Source of the DNA: Cerioporus squamosus | Taxonomy: Eukaryota; Basidiomycota; Agaricomycetes; Polyporales; Polyporaceae | Assembly: GCA_022592435.1 (NCBI GenBank) | Contig: JABYQS010000059.1 | Coordinates: 148,821 to 212,820 of the forward strand | DNA length: 64,000 bases | Direction of reading: 5' to 3' | Shown here: positions 24,953 through 37,360 of the stretch, piece by piece | How the letters are laid out: each line of letters opens with the position of its first letter | Position numbering within the stretch: position 1 is the first letter of the stretch | The notes under the pieces: generated by a model | Told to the model about the DNA's origin: nothing | What the model saw: only the letters and a program-made list of their open reading frames with translations | Database searches by the model: none | Position numbers and translations under genes: made by a program

Positions 24953-26194
24953 CCGGAGCGGAGCGTGTGTTTGTGAGTGCTCTGCTTCCGTTTGTGCTCG
25001 TCCAAGTGTGTGTTCGCTGTCGTCGTCGTCGTCTGTTGTGCTTTTGCTCTTGCTGTGGACTGCTCGCTTCGTGACGTTCTTCTCGTGGTTCTAGTAGAGG
25101 CCAGCTGCCGACGCAGGTCGGTGGTGGTGGCGTCGGGTCGTCCCTTGGCCGGCGTGCTCGTGCTCGTGCTTACATCTACGCTACATCTTGTTTCACGTCA
25201 ACTTATCCGCTTCATTCTCGACGTCGGTTCTGTCTCCCTGTATACACCTGCTCCCTCACCCCTGCCCCTTTTCCCTCCTCCTCCCTAACCGCCCCCCCCA
25301 CCTCCACCACTGCGCTACCTCCGTTATTCTCGCGATACCCATCCTTACGATTCCGACCCATTCTCCCCTTCGGGCATACCTCTTCATCACCGTTGCGTTC
25401 CCGCTTGCGATACCTCTACATTACCTTTACCCCGCACCTCCTTGTCCCCTCTATGCACCGTCTTCCGCCCGTCACCATTATCATGAACCCGCCATCCTCT
25501 TTTGGTTGTGTATATACTACTACTACCACTCACGCTGCTCTGCTCGCGCTCACGACCCCTGTTATGATCATGACTCGCTCGAATCGATCGCCGTTTCTGT
25601 GTGGGTTGGCTTTGCTTCGCCTGCTTCCTCTCGGTGTGTGCGCTGATAGTGATGGTGATTGTGGGTGCTGTGAGGTTGGCGTCTGTGCTTTTCCCTTCAA
25701 GTTCGCTTGGTTGACAATGGTTCCTGCCGTCGGGGACAGGCTCACCCGTCACCAGCACCTCCACCATTGCAGTGCCCACATCATATTATTTGGTGGGTCT
25801 ATAACCTGCGTTCGCCCGTTGCTGTCGTCACCTGCCACCCCTCCTCTCTTCAGAACGCTGCATCTTTCGTCAAGACCAAGACGTAACCCACGGTAACGAT
25901 CCGAGTCTATATCACTGACGGGAGTTGTCCTCATGCTCACATACGCGCTACCACAGGACATGTGGGACTCGCCATCCCACGTGCTGTCATGGACGAAGTG
26001 CGGCGTCATATATTCACATATAACTTCCGAACTTCCTCGCGTTCGGTCAAGTGCGGTCATGCCGTCCCCACAGTCGTATGCGTGGCGCGCATACGAGGAA
26101 GCCAGGACGGCCATGGTACGGTTCCCACCGCGTCTTGACTGACGACCACCACCACGTACTAGTACACGCACCACGCACACCCGAGCTCGAAACC
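24953..26194. other. Intergenic region upstream of SDR copy 2
   Basis: T- and C-rich DNA, likely 3' UTR of the membrane protein gene followed by the promoter of SDR copy 2. Open frames here have no recognisable motif. Confidence 0.4.
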
Positions 26195-27320
26195 ATGGCC
26201 AGCCCCGTCAACGCGCTCGCCGTCCTCGGCGTCCTCCTCGCCATCCCGCACCTCTACCGCATCGTGTCCTTCCTCTGGCTGTACGTCCTCCGCCCGCCGT
26301 CCCTGAAGCGGTACCACCACGGCCCCAAGGCCGGCGCGTACGCGCTCGTGACGGGGGCCACAGACGGGATCGGAAAGGCGACCGCGGCGGAGCTCCTCCG
26401 GAACGGGTTCAACCTGATCCTGCACGGGCGCAACGAGGCGAAGATGCGGACGGTCGTGGAGGAGCTGCGCGCGCGCGTACCGGAGGGGAAGGACGCGGAC
26501 GTGCGGTGGTTTATTGTGGATGCGGCGCAGGGGGGCCATGATTTCGAGAAGATGGTCGAGCCGTTCAGGGACCTGCATATTACTCTGGTGTACCATAATG
26601 TGGGAGGGGGCGGGACGAAGGGATTGAGGTACGTTTCGTGATGATCCCTTTTGTCTGGGGATCGCTCCGCCGTTCTACCACTCCTATGGGAGGGCGAGTT
26701 GGACTGCGGCTGCGAACAGAACCGCGCAGCACTCCCTTGTGAAACCATGCTTGCTGCCCACTTACTTAGTACTGACCTCACCCGTGCTTCACAGACTCGA
26801 CGAGCAGACAGAGGAGGACGTCCACCACATGGTCAACATGAACGCCCTCTTCCCGCTCTTCCTCAACCGCGCCCTCCTCCCCTCCCTCCGGCGCAACGCC
26901 AAATCCGGGCCCGTCCTCGTCCACTTCGTCGGCTCCCTCGCAGGCGACATCGCCCCGCCCCGGCTCGCCGTGTACGCCGCGTCGAAGGGCTTCCTCGAGT
27001 CGCTCACGCGCGGGCTCGACAACGACGAGCTCTTCTTCGACGGCCCCACGGGCGTGCGCTACATCTACCTGGCCGTGGGCGCGGTGAACTCGGAGAACCA
27101 CGCCGCGCCGATGGCGGTGAGCCTGAGCACGCCGACGTGCGAGAAGTTCGCGCGGGGCATCATCCACACCACGGGGTGTGGACGCCGGAGGGTCGCGCCG
27201 TACTGGGTGCACGCGACGATGCAGTATTTCTTGCAGGATGTTTTGGGAGATGTGGTGATTGACAAGGCGAGTGCGGAGGAGATGCGGGTTCTCATCGCGC
27301 GGACGAGGAAAGGCGAATGA
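26195..27320 (+). CDS. Short-chain dehydrogenase, very-long-chain 3-oxoacyl-CoA reductase / HSD17B12 type, copy 2
   Basis: Two exons (26195-26628 and 26795-27320), with the intron at the same place as in copy 1 (after the GLR that follows YHNVGGGG). The N-terminal hydrophobic anchor (LAVLGVLLAIPHLYRIVSFLWLYVL), TGATDGIGKATA, HFVGSLAG and YAASK are all intact. The C-terminus is RTRKGE, so the KKGK-type tail of copy 1 is altered to RKGE. It probably acts at the ER membrane on acyl-CoA or sterol-like ketones with NADPH. The close match to copy 1 shows a recent local duplication; the intron is longer here (166 bp against 68 bp). Confidence 0.88.
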
Positions 27321-27752
27321 GTCGAGACTTGAATGGATGCATGTGCGTGTATAGGTAGAAACCATTATGTTTTGTTGTACAACCATCGGCAGATGTTCGC
27401 GGATGCCACATGCTCTGCTTTGCTCTGGAATTGCCACGACCTGCACACTGTCGCCGTTGAGGTCAGTGCTCTTGACAACGCTTCCTATTGAGTACCTTTC
27501 TGCTAAGAACATAGGAATCCGTTAGCGTGTCAGATGTCAGGTTGCGATACACACCATACGGGCCCCACTTCTCTCAGCCGCTTGGAAAGCACTCCAAACT
27601 CCTGGTGGTCACAGATAAATAGCAGGGACGCGTGCACCTATACGTACATACACACAACACAGCCAGCCGCAGTACTCTACGTCCGTGTATACCAAGTAGT
27701 ACATCGGCATTGTAAGCCTCAAAGATCGAACCCAAGCCCACCGTGCAGTAGG
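27321..27752. other. Intergenic region between convergent genes
   Basis: 3' ends of SDR copy 2 (+) and DUF6534 copy 4 (-). No gene is seen. Confidence 0.4.
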
Positions 27753-30086
27753 TTAAACAGCATCAGCAACCCGGACGTGTCGCTCGAACGCGTCGCCCTC
27801 CCGGCTCACCCCAGTCGCAGCCACATCAATCTCGTCCCCAGACTCGCCCAGCGCAGGCGGCTTCGACTCCAGATCGACCGTCGACATGCCGGTGAGGGAC
27901 GTGTCCTGCATCCAGTCGATACGTCCGCATGTTAGCACGTTGTCTCTCACACAAATAAGGAAAGGAGGGGATGAGGCGGCTGATGTGTGTACGTACCGGC
28001 GCCGCCACTCTGAACATCATCTCCGGGCCCGTGGACTTCGTGTGGATCGCCGTGCCGCCGGTCCCGTACACCGTCCCGGACATGGCGTGTTTCGCCAGGG
28101 TTGTCCGCGAGTTGAGCCTAATAACATGTACAGTATGGGAGGAGACGCGTCAGGTTAGCTCGCCGCGCCACTGCATATGCGCGAAATGGACACCCACGCA
28201 GCGAACAGCGAGGTCACGTAGACTGCGTGGGCAGGAAGAAATTCGTCAGTGGCCCTCCCGAGCGGTCGGATGAGTAAGTAGCTGTAGGAGAGACGCACGC
28301 TTTCCGGCGACGATGTTGATTCCGACGTAGATAAGGTTCTCCGGGAGGATCAACGCCTAACAAGCAACAAGCAACTGTCAGGATGAGAGCCCGTTGCGCA
28401 GTGGCCACGCGCGACGTACGAAGAAGAATGCCACCAGGTTGACGATCCTGTTGAACAAGCTTGAGCTGAGCAAAGTTGCCATAAGCAAAAAAGAGCGGTA
28501 TCCCTCACGTCGTGATCAGACCTGCCAGTGATGCGCAGGAGGGTGAGTGAGCGATGTTCCACGCCCCCAGGCCCAGAGTCACAGGCCTCACTCACCCGTC
28601 GTGATCGCATACAGCACCAGGATATCAACCAGGGAGTCGGTGCTGTATAGGCGTACATAGGAATATCCGTGAGCACATGCACACAGCAGCCGACGGAGCG
28701 CACTTCAGAGACGGACCTCTTGAACCCCGTCCGGCTCTGTCGCAGAGCGATGATCAGCGAGATCGTCAGGACTGCGTCCGTCAGCACGATCACGCCGAAC
28801 GCGGCCGAGATGAGCCACTGTGAATCAAGCGCATGTCAACAGATGTAAGGCGGAGAGCCCGGAGCGTATATGTGCGGGGAGGAACTCACGGTCACGCTTT
28901 GGTACGCCTGGAAGGAGGGCTGCAGGAAGCTGGGTGGCACGGTCAGTGGTCAGCGGTGATGGTCGTCCCGCGGCGGAATGGGCGGGCTCACGCTTCGATG
29001 GTGGCGGCTGGATCCAGGTCAGTTTCAGAGGAAGCTGCAGCAAGGGCGAAGAGACGACGTACCAAGACAGAACCCTGTATGCGAGCAGCACTTCGTGGTC
29101 AACCACTGCGAGAGTGGACAGACGGAGTGACGAACCGAATTCTATCACGAGCATGATGATCTGTGTGTGCGGTGAGCAGAGAGCACCAACGACAGGGAAC
29201 ACGAGTTCCGCTCACCCCGAAGAACGCCACTAGCCTCTGGGCTCCGCCCACTGTGCAACACCGCGTTCATTCATCGCCGCCTCCCAACCTTGTGTAGGGA
29301 TGAAACACGTACGCTTGTACACGCGCCGTATGAAGAAACTGCGTCGAAAGATCAGTATGCTTATTGTGTTTGCTCAGAGTCTGATGCACTCACCATTGAG
29401 AGGCCATGATCGATAGACCCTATCAATTCGCGAGTAGCTCAGAACACATCGCATCTGCGCGAGTTGGAGGGACTTACCGCAGCGATCGGCATGCTCTACA
29501 GACCGATAGATAAGTCTGGTCAGCATAACCCATGTTCGTGATATGAGGGTAGGCTTACATCAAGCGACCATCCCGCAAATGTAAGCTGGAGAGGGTTCAT
29601 GTAATTCGTAACAAGGTGCGCATATCTGGGAGGGGTCAGGAAGTAGTCAGACGTGTGCAGAAGGCGATTGGCGTACGTAATGTGCATGCAGAATGCGCTG
29701 TTCATCGTTTCGAGACCTCTGTCGATCACGGACTGTGAGCGACTGACTTCCTGTCGTGCGGTGTTATCACCGCGCAGACTCACAGTACCAGCCATGCCTG
29801 CGATCGTGCCGATGGTTAGTTCAGGTGGCACTGCATAAGAAGGCAAACGACGCACGATGGTCTTCACGAAATAGGAATCATTGGGGAAGTTCCGCAAGTA
29901 CTGGTACGCCTGATGAAGGTTGAGGCCGTACAATCTGCAGCATTTGTGTTCGCATGAGCACCGTGGATAGCTGTAGAGACGTCCGAGACAAGCTACGCAC
30001 ATAAGGCTCAAGTTCGAGCCCATAAGAACAGCACCATAGGTGTTGTCGAGTGCAGGGACGCCGAAGAGAGATGCAAGGCCGGACAT
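27753..30086 (-). CDS. DUF6534 family membrane protein (copy 4)
   Basis: The start MSGLASLFGVPALDNTYGAVLMGSNLSLM carries the hallmark LDNTYGA block (normally followed by LIGTFFG). The next exon gives LYGLNLHQAYQYLRNFPNDSYFVKTIV. Many small exons follow on the minus strand (the TNYMNPLQLTFAGWSLD, LILPENLIYVGINIVAG and LNSRTTLAKHAMSGTVYGTGG blocks) and the tail ends at 27753 (DAFERHVRVADAV). It belongs to the same subfamily as copies 1, 2 and 7. Exon borders in the middle are estimates. An in-frame ATG six codons upstream (30104) is an alternative start. Confidence 0.75.
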
Positions 30087-31436
30087 GTTGTGCACTGGTC
30101 CCACCGCTCAGGTGAACGGGGGCATGGGGATATATAGACCGCCTACGCCACGGTCGAGGGGTTATCCCGCGGGAAGGACATGGCTAGTAACCTTGTCCTC
30201 GAACATCTTCGCAAGGCAGTACGAGCGTCGAGCGGTCTGCATCTATCATGATGACAGGAAGGCAGGAGCCTGTGAGCGAGCGGCGATGGTCACAGGGTCA
30301 AACTCGCTCAGGGAACGCTCGTCGGCGCTGAGAAGCATCCACGCAAGGCGAGGGCGGTGTGCTATGTTTGCGCACAGGTTCCCATGTTCCAACAGGGTTG
30401 TGTCAAGAAGCCGGCGGTAGGCACTGACTCCGTGTCGGAAGGGCATGAGTGTTCTAGACCACACGGTGTGTCGCCCAGGGCCCTTCACTCCAGCGGTGAT
30501 GGAGTGTAGCACTAGAGTTCTGAGGTACGAGTGAATTGGCAGTCTGCCTCATAGAGTAGCCGTGCCCTGAATGCCAGAGTGCGATATGATGGTGGTCCGT
30601 GGATACGCTGGCCTTCATGGTCATATTGTGCTCGATAAGGAGTCCGGCCGTAGTTCATCTAGAGCTCCAGAACGTCCAAGGGCGACGGGCGTTGGTTGGG
30701 CGGTGCGATAAGGAGGGAGAGCGGCGGCGTCAGCGCTGATGTTGTGCACCCGCGAGAAAGATGGAAGACCAGACGATTGCCTCATCCCGCTCAAGATCCC
30801 TGGAGGAACCGTTCGGAGGACGGGGTGTCATGAGAAAGGATTTCATAGGAGGGTTGTAGTCGTATTCTTCGGAAGATGCTCGGTTCGACCGTGAGCCTAG
30901 GGGCAACCAAATAAGTCGGCTAGTTGCATGCTGGGTGGTGAGACTCCTGAGAGGGAACCTCTGAGGATGGAGAGCGCGTTGGTAGATTGTCGCAAAGAGT
31001 CAATTGAGAGAGCAAACGGACGATTCGGCATTCACCCACCATCTTCGCGCGGGAAGGCTCCGAGTTGGAAGCGCTTTAACCATCCTGTCAATCGAGAGAC
31101 GAGTACATCCTGTCAATCGAGAGACGAGAACGACCATGTTCAAGTTCCGTGTATTCCCTCTTAGCGTGAAGTCGACTACGCGCAAAGCCTGTCACGGTGG
31201 TATCTTGCTGAGGGATTGTCGTGGATTGTGGTAGATCGCTGTGTATGTCGCGCCGCTCAGGCAGACGCCGGTCACCAACGGCAGACCGCCACGTCGAAAC
31301 TCGCGAGAAGACATCAGCTTCCCTGCGCACATCCAGGCCAGAATCTGCTACAACCGCAACTCTATCGCCCGTCGACATGATGACTCTCACAGCAATAAAG
31401 CCCACATTACCCACGAGCCGCTAGTCACCGTCCCTC
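30087..31436. other. Divergent intergenic region (DUF6534 copy 4 / KDSR copy 1)
   Basis: No gene is seen. Near 31078-31125 the phrase CATCCTGTCAATCGAGAGACGAG occurs twice in tandem (24-bp spacing). The segmental duplication shared with 42.5 kb begins at about 31302-31325. Confidence 0.45.
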
Positions 31437-33862
31437 ATGCCGAGCGCGTGGGTCTCCCTCACTGCTTCGTTCGCTCTGCTCGCTGCTCTTTCCCTCGTCG
31501 CGCTCCAGATGCTAGGCTTCAAGAAGCGGTGGGATCCTCGTCTGAAGGTCAGTTTGCGCTCTCATGATTGCCCTGACCCGCCCAGACCAACGATTCTGCC
31601 CAGCATTGCTTTGTGACCGGAGGGTCGTCGGGTGCAGGCCTCGCGCTCGCAAAGCTCCTCGCGCAGAACGGCGCACACGTCTCCATCGTCGCGCGGGACC
31701 AGGCGAAGCTGCAGAAGGCTCTGGAGGAGCTCGAGGTGAGCCTCCCCATACTTCACCCTGTCGTTTGCACCGCGAACGCATGATACCCTAGGCAGCCCGC
31801 CAGCACCCCAAGCAAGTCTTCCGAGCGTACTCCTTTGCCGTGAACACCGAGGACGGATCTGCTGCGGCCATCAAGGCGGCCAGCGAGCCCTTCGAAGGCC
31901 GCTGTCCCGATGCGTTCTTCCTGTGTGCTGGCGCGTCACGGCCGGGATTCTTCGTCGAGCAGACGGAGGAGTCGCTGAGGGCGGGGATGGAGCAGACCTA
32001 CTACGCTCAGGCGTTCACCGCACTGGTAAGTCCGCGCTGGCTCCCATACATTCTACTCCATCCCAACATCCGCGTCTCAGGCGGTCACGAAAGCGATGGT
32101 GCAGCAAGGCGTGAAGGGCAAGGTCGTCTTCTGCGCCTCCATCCTCGGCTACTTCTCCATGGTTGGTTACGCCACCTACTCACCCGGGAAGTTCGCTCTC
32201 CGAGGTACGCTCCCTGTCCATCCTTCCGTCCACTCACTGATATACACGGGCATCGAACAGGGCTTGCCGAGACACTGCAGTCCGAGTTCATGCTGTACGG
32301 CATCGACGTGCACATCGCCTTCCCCGGCACGATCTACAGCCCCGGGTACGAAGAGGAGAACAAGTCCAAGCCCAAGATCACGCTCAAGATCGAAGAGACG
32401 GACGAGGGCGCGGCCCCGCCGTCGTCGCGAAGGTCATCCTGGATGGTGCGCCCTACATGTGTCTCTCGTCTTGAGCCCCTGCAGCTCGGACGCTCACGCG
32501 ACTACCACGACAGGCGTGCGCAGCGGAAAATTCCACATCACCGTGGACTTTATCGGGAACGTCTTCCGCACGTCGACCGCGGGCTCCTCCCCGCGCAACA
32601 GCTACGCGCTGGACTGGGTGTTCGGGCTCATTGGCTACGTGCGTCTCCCCTCTCCCTCGTGCTCACTGCCGCTGGTGCTCGACACTGACGTGTGCGCATG
32701 ACAGATCGCACTCCCTCTCTGGCGGAAGTCTGTCGACGGCCTCGTGGTGAAGCATCGCGACGAACATGAGGGGTACCTGCGCGAGCGGGGATTCCGTACT
32801 TGACCATTGTCTCCTTTCGCTGGAGTGTGCAGCAGCGCTCATTGATCGTTTCTGTGTGAAGCAGTCCATCTGGACTGTTCCAATGTGTGTCCGGACTTCG
32901 ACATGACACGTATTGTACTCACATGTGTGGTTAATTGCCGTACGAGCCCCATGGGTGTCCAGGGCCAACTGCGCACAGTGACACAGTATCCTCCTGTGAG
33001 TGTTACATTTGCACTCACTGTCCAAGTGACCGGGCGCCGTATACGGCGTAACGCGGAGAACCTCTCCAGCGAGCAGGGCAACCTTCAGAGGGTGCAGCAG
33101 ACCCCCTCGGACGCGAGGCGGGGGGTCGACCCAGACAAATCCCCTCACGCCAGCCGCTCTACCATCTAGTCGATCGTTCCGCTTCGCCTTCTATGGCGCC
33201 GTCTGCTGTCCCCACAGACAATCACTCATCCCTCGCGTGTGGCGCAATCGAGCACGCCCCAATCTGTTCGCGAATATGGTCCCAGGAACGACCATCGAGC
33301 GGTAGTCACTGTCAGCGCCTGTCGGGCGTAGACTCAGCACAGGATAATCTCATCAATGGGGCACGAACCTTGTCTCCGCGACGTTGCGCCTTGGAAGCAT
33401 TGCTCCCGAGGATCCGATATCCAGGGCCCACCAGAGCCAACCTGACAGCCTCTCTCCAGGCCTCCGTAGGCTTATCCGATGCATGTCGTGCCGTAATCCG
33501 TAATGGGGTTATGTGCAGATGGTGCATTCGCGACAATGAAAGACGTGCGGTGCGTCTCAGGCTGTGTGGTACGTGTACGGCATCCCGCCGGCGGCGCCCA
33601 AGAAGTCGAGCGGGCGTTCTTCAAGTTGCGGATCGCAGTCTGTTGCGAGAACATCCACGAAGAAGTTGCAGGGAATTCGCAATGGCTACAAGTGATAGCA
33701 CGGAGAGGCACTCCCCGGTGGGTGGACCAGTCTGAGATGTCGCGGTGCCTGCCATGACGTAGGGTCTTCGGTGCGTTGCATCCTGTAGATGGAAGGTAGG
33801 CCGTCACGGTCTGGGTGCTAGTGCGATGGAAGAGAGAAGTCGTGCTGACTCAGAGAGCACGG
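31302..33862. repeat. Segmental duplication, copy 1 (partner 42520-45740)
   Basis: About 2.5 kb, nearly identical to the second copy in direct orientation 11.2 kb away, covering the whole ketosphinganine reductase gene and about 1 kb downstream. Homology ends just after GTGCTGACTCAGAGAGCACG. Copy 2 has an extra 622 bp near its 3' end. A block of about 40 bp after the stop codon (32844-32881) is replaced by an unrelated block of about 60 bp in copy 2. Confidence 0.93.
31437..32803 (+). pseudogene. TSC10: 3-ketodihydrosphingosine reductase, copy 1, with one-base deletion
   Basis: Same seven-exon layout as the intact-looking copy at 42659-44027. The N-terminal hydrophobic anchor, VTGGSSGAG cofactor loop, FCASILGY and YSPGK catalytic block are all present. 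Near 32413 this copy reads GAGGGCGCGGCCCCGCCG where copy 2 has one more base; the shift turns DDGASPAVVAKVILDG into an out-of-frame stretch and removes the conserved C-terminal third (FHITVDFIGNVF and the last membrane region). The enzyme reduces 3-ketosphinganine with NADPH in the second step of sphingolipid synthesis, facing the cytosol on the ER. Either this is a decaying duplicate or one base was lost in the assembly. Confidence 0.85.
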
Positions 33863-33959
33863 TGGGGGCTTGGTAGCCTCGTGGCTGGTGTGGCGCGGCA
33901 GAGTGAGGCGCGCAGGGAGGGTCCAACAACGACCGGAAATAGGACGAGAGTCTGTAGAT

Positions 33960-34115
33960 TCCTCAGGAGGGGACTGGGAAGGGTACAAGGCTACAAAACG
34001 TACAGCAAATTGGCACAGAGATCCATCGGGAGGGGACTGGGGAGGGTACAAGGCTGCAGGAAGTACAGGGGGAGTACAGGGCTCCGCCGTGAGGAAACTG
34101 GGGAGGGTACAGGAC
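33960..34115 (+). repeat. Short tandem repeat, about 60-bp period, three copies
   Basis: Units containing ACTGGGRAGGGTACARG occur at about 33970, 34034 and 34095, each preceded by GAGG and followed by variable bases. Confidence 0.7.
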
Positions 34116-34679
34116 TGGTCTACTGGGCTACAGAGCTACTGGGAGACAGCGTACAAGTGAGATTTCGCTATCATACGGCTATCCCCGCTGGCTCTGACGT
34201 CTACAGTACATAGTGTGATGTCGTACCCAGCGCCGCTCCCGCCTTTGTCTCTGCCGCTCCGTCATCGACCAGCCCAGGAGCTCGGAATGCGCGACGGACA
34301 TGGGACTCGGCATACTCGTGGAGCAGCAGCAACGCTCGCGCCCGGCCTGGTTTGCGCTGAGCCAATGGCAGAGCGCGGAAACTCGCCGGCTTCGCAGGGC
34401 TCCATGGCCGTCCTACTCCGGACGCGCCTCAGTGATGCACGAGGCCGTAGCGCGACCGCTATCCCTCCGGAATGTCTCTCGACACATGCCGGAGTTGGGT
34501 TTACGCTTCGACTGACGAGAACAAAGCCGGGGCTTCTGTCCATCGTTTGCACGCTCCCAGTGCAAGACGTACCGGATGCAGACTCTCGTCTATCATACGA
34601 CGCGCTAAGGCAAGAGGAGGACCAAATAATCAGCTGGTAAGGCTACAACCCGTTCGTGGACGTGCATATCGCTGTACTG

Positions 34680-36700
34680 ACTCACCTGCGGGAATCTCCA
34701 GCGCGGGGTGCTGTCCGGTTCCATGAGAGATGAGCAGGAGGATTTGTCGGCTCCGCGCTCATTTCCAGAGCCACTGCGGCGAGATCTGGTCCCACAAATC
34801 GTTAGATACGTCGCTGGGAGAGTACGCGGGAGCCACTGACGTACCTTCGCACCTCTGACATGCACTACGGGAAGAACTGTCGGACTGGTGAGTACAACTT
34901 GCTCACAGACACGCACACTGCCCTTCGACTAACGTGAACGGAGCCGAGAGCTTCCGTGCATCGTCTACGCTCTCCTGCAACACGTACCGGATGCAGACGT
35001 CTTGTCTACGATGCGCCTGGGTAAGAGAAGGACTAGAGAAAGAGATGGTAAGGTCAGAACCCGTTTGCGGACGCGCATACTGCTGTACTGACTCACCGCC
35101 GGCAGTCTCCTGCGTCTGGTTCCATGGGAGATGAGCGGGAGGATTCCGTCGGCTCCGCGCTCGTTCGGAGTCTGGTTGCACAAGTCATCAGGTACGTCGC
35201 TAGGAAAGTACACGAGAGCGCGGGAGCCGCTGACGTACCTCCCGAGCCCGTCGTGCACCGTGTCGGCCGCATGCACTCTGTCCGAGACGTTCCGAACGCG
35301 AGATACGCGCAGGACGCCCGGAAACCTCCAGCACGCGACCCAGGTTACTCAAGGACACAAAACTCTGTGCAAGACGTCGCGACTGCGGGAATACGCCCCC
35401 GGGTCCTCAAGGACGCACCGCAGGAAGACTCTCGACGATCTGTGGGCGACTAGCTGCAGAATAACAGCCAGCAGCACTCGCACTTCAAGGGAACGGATGC
35501 ACGTGGGGGCACGGCTGGTAGCCCATGCGAATGGTACGAGTACTGGTTCGAAGCAAAGACCGGAAGCGTGCTTACCTGCCATAGAACAGTTCAGGGCACG
35601 TTGAAGTACGCACGACGCGTTCGAGGCTGTCCAGGGATGACAGTCCGGGGCTACACATCCTCGACGAGTGGCTGCGCATCGCGTCAAGTGCGAACGGCGA
35701 GTGCAACGACGCGCTTCGCGGAGGAGAGCTAGTGAACAAGTAAGTACCGTGATAGTCTGTTCGCGGGGCTGATACATACCTAACGCGGTCTCTTGCAGCA
35801 CAATCCCTGTGTTGCTCACTCCCGGAGGAGCCAGGGAGTGCGCAGATGCCGGGAGCGGGCGACGGGGCGGCCGGGGCGCTGGTGGTGGGAGGAGGAAGCA
35901 GAAAGCGTCCGGTTCCATGGGAGATGAGCGGGAGGACTTCGTCGGCTCCATGCTCGATCGGGAGCCGCTGCCGGATGCACAAGTTGTCAGGTACGTCGCT
36001 AGGAAAGTACGCGGGAGCGCGGGAGCCGCTGACGTACCTGCAGAGCCCGTTGTGCACCATGTAAGTCGCACACGCAACGTCCGAGACGTTCCAAACGCGA
36101 GTATACGCACAGGACGCCCGGAAACCCCCAGCACGGGACACAGATTACTCAAGGACGCAAAACTACGTGTAAGACGTCGAGACTGCGGAATTTCGCAAAG
36201 GACGACCGGGGTGCTCGCTTGCAGTCCAGAAGCTTCAGTGACGGTTCCTTAGAGACGCGCCGCAGGAAGACTCTGGACGATTCCTGGGGGACTGGCTACA
36301 GACTAGCAGCTGCAGTGCTCGACCTTCAAGCTAACGAATGTACGCGGCACACAGCCGGCAGCCATGCAGACGGTACGAGCATCGATCGTAGCGCAGAGCG
36401 GAAGCATGCTTACCTGTGCAGGACGCGTCGAAGTACGCACGACGCGTCCGTAGCTGTCCAGGGGTGGGATTCGAAGGCTCCGCGTCCTCGTCGAGTGCGA
36501 ACGGCGAGGGCAACGACGCGCGTCGCGGAGGAGAGCTAGCGGACAAGTAAGTACCATGTAAGTCTATTCGCGGGCCTGCTACGCACCTAACGCGGTCTCT
36601 TGCAGCGTAATCCCCGTGTTGCTCACTCCCGGAGGAGCCAGGGAACACGCAGATGCCGGGAGACTTGAGTCGGCGACGGGGCGACGGGGCGGCGAGGATG
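34680..36700. repeat. Degenerate tandem duplication of multi-exon-like modules
   Basis: The module GGTTCCATGGGAGATGAGCG ... GTACGTCGCTAGGAAAGTAC ... GAGCCGCTGACGTACCT occurs three times (about 34720, 35120, 35915). A second module with CGCAGGAAGACTCT... occurs at about 35420 and 36260. A third, with TTGCTCACTCCCGGAGGAGCC, occurs at about 35810 and 36615. Translated blocks such as GSMGDERED, RYVARKV and IPVLLTPGGARE recur, and GTAAGT/TTGCAG intron borders are conserved between copies, so this looks like a repeated gene or a gene with internally duplicated exons. No open frame spans it and no family was recognised. Confidence 0.7.
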
Positions 36701-37360
36701 CTGGTGGTGGGAGAAGGCAGGAGAGACGACCCGACGAAACACGCAGCGTCTCGCGTTCCGTGTTACAGGAACATTCATCTGTCGTAAAAGGCAAACACTC
36801 GCGGTTCCAGGCGGCCGTGCCCTCCGACGTCCCAGAACAAGCGCGCCCGATCCACCGTCCTGCTCGCTTCGCAGGCTCCCGGGACAGTAGCCACACAGAG
36901 GAATGGTAGTCGTTCTTTTCGGAGGGATGCTGGGGAAGTATCTGACTTGCTTGCAGTGGTCGTTCACAGCAGCAGAGACTGGTGCAGATTCGAAAGGTGC
37001 GTACCGGTTGTACTCTGTCCACTTGCTTGGCCCGGCTGACCTTGACATTGCAGGCAGTTCTCGCTGCCGACCAAGCGGCTTTCCTCGGGGTTATCTTCTA
37101 GGTTCATGTGCTGCCCATTACGGCGCAGTCATTGCCCGGGAGATGTGCCTATCAAGAGCGGCCAGTCGCCGGCCGCTGCTCTAGCCGGCAGCAGGACATA
37201 CTGAGCACGACTCGGACGGCGCTGTCGGCATGCCTCGCTATCAAAGCGTACTCAATCTCGAGACCGACGGCGGCCGCGGCATCAATACATTTGCGACAAG
37301 ACGAGTACTACTGTCCGTTCCCCGACGCACAACCCACGACACCCGACACACTACCCGCCA

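Larger units (their letters stand above)
32804..37360. other. Repeat-rich region with no intact gene
   Basis: The first kilobase is the downstream part of the segmental duplication, which has no recognisable coding potential. At 33960-34115 there are three spaced copies of a GGACTGGGAAGGGTACAAGG-like unit. From about 34.7 to 36.9 kb come degenerate tandem modules that look like exons of an unknown gene (see the repeat entry). Confidence 0.6.

Noticed and set aside
26778..27512. 244-codon minus-strand open frame
   Set aside because: Antisense shadow of SDR copy 2 exon 2.
33193..33735. 180-codon plus-strand open frame downstream of KDSR copy 1
   Set aside because: In the duplicate (44443 onward) the same frame is interrupted early, and no motif is seen, so coding is not supported.
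34680..36700. CRISPR-like array
   Set aside because: Repeats are long, degenerate, unevenly spaced and exon-like, and the genome is eukaryotic.
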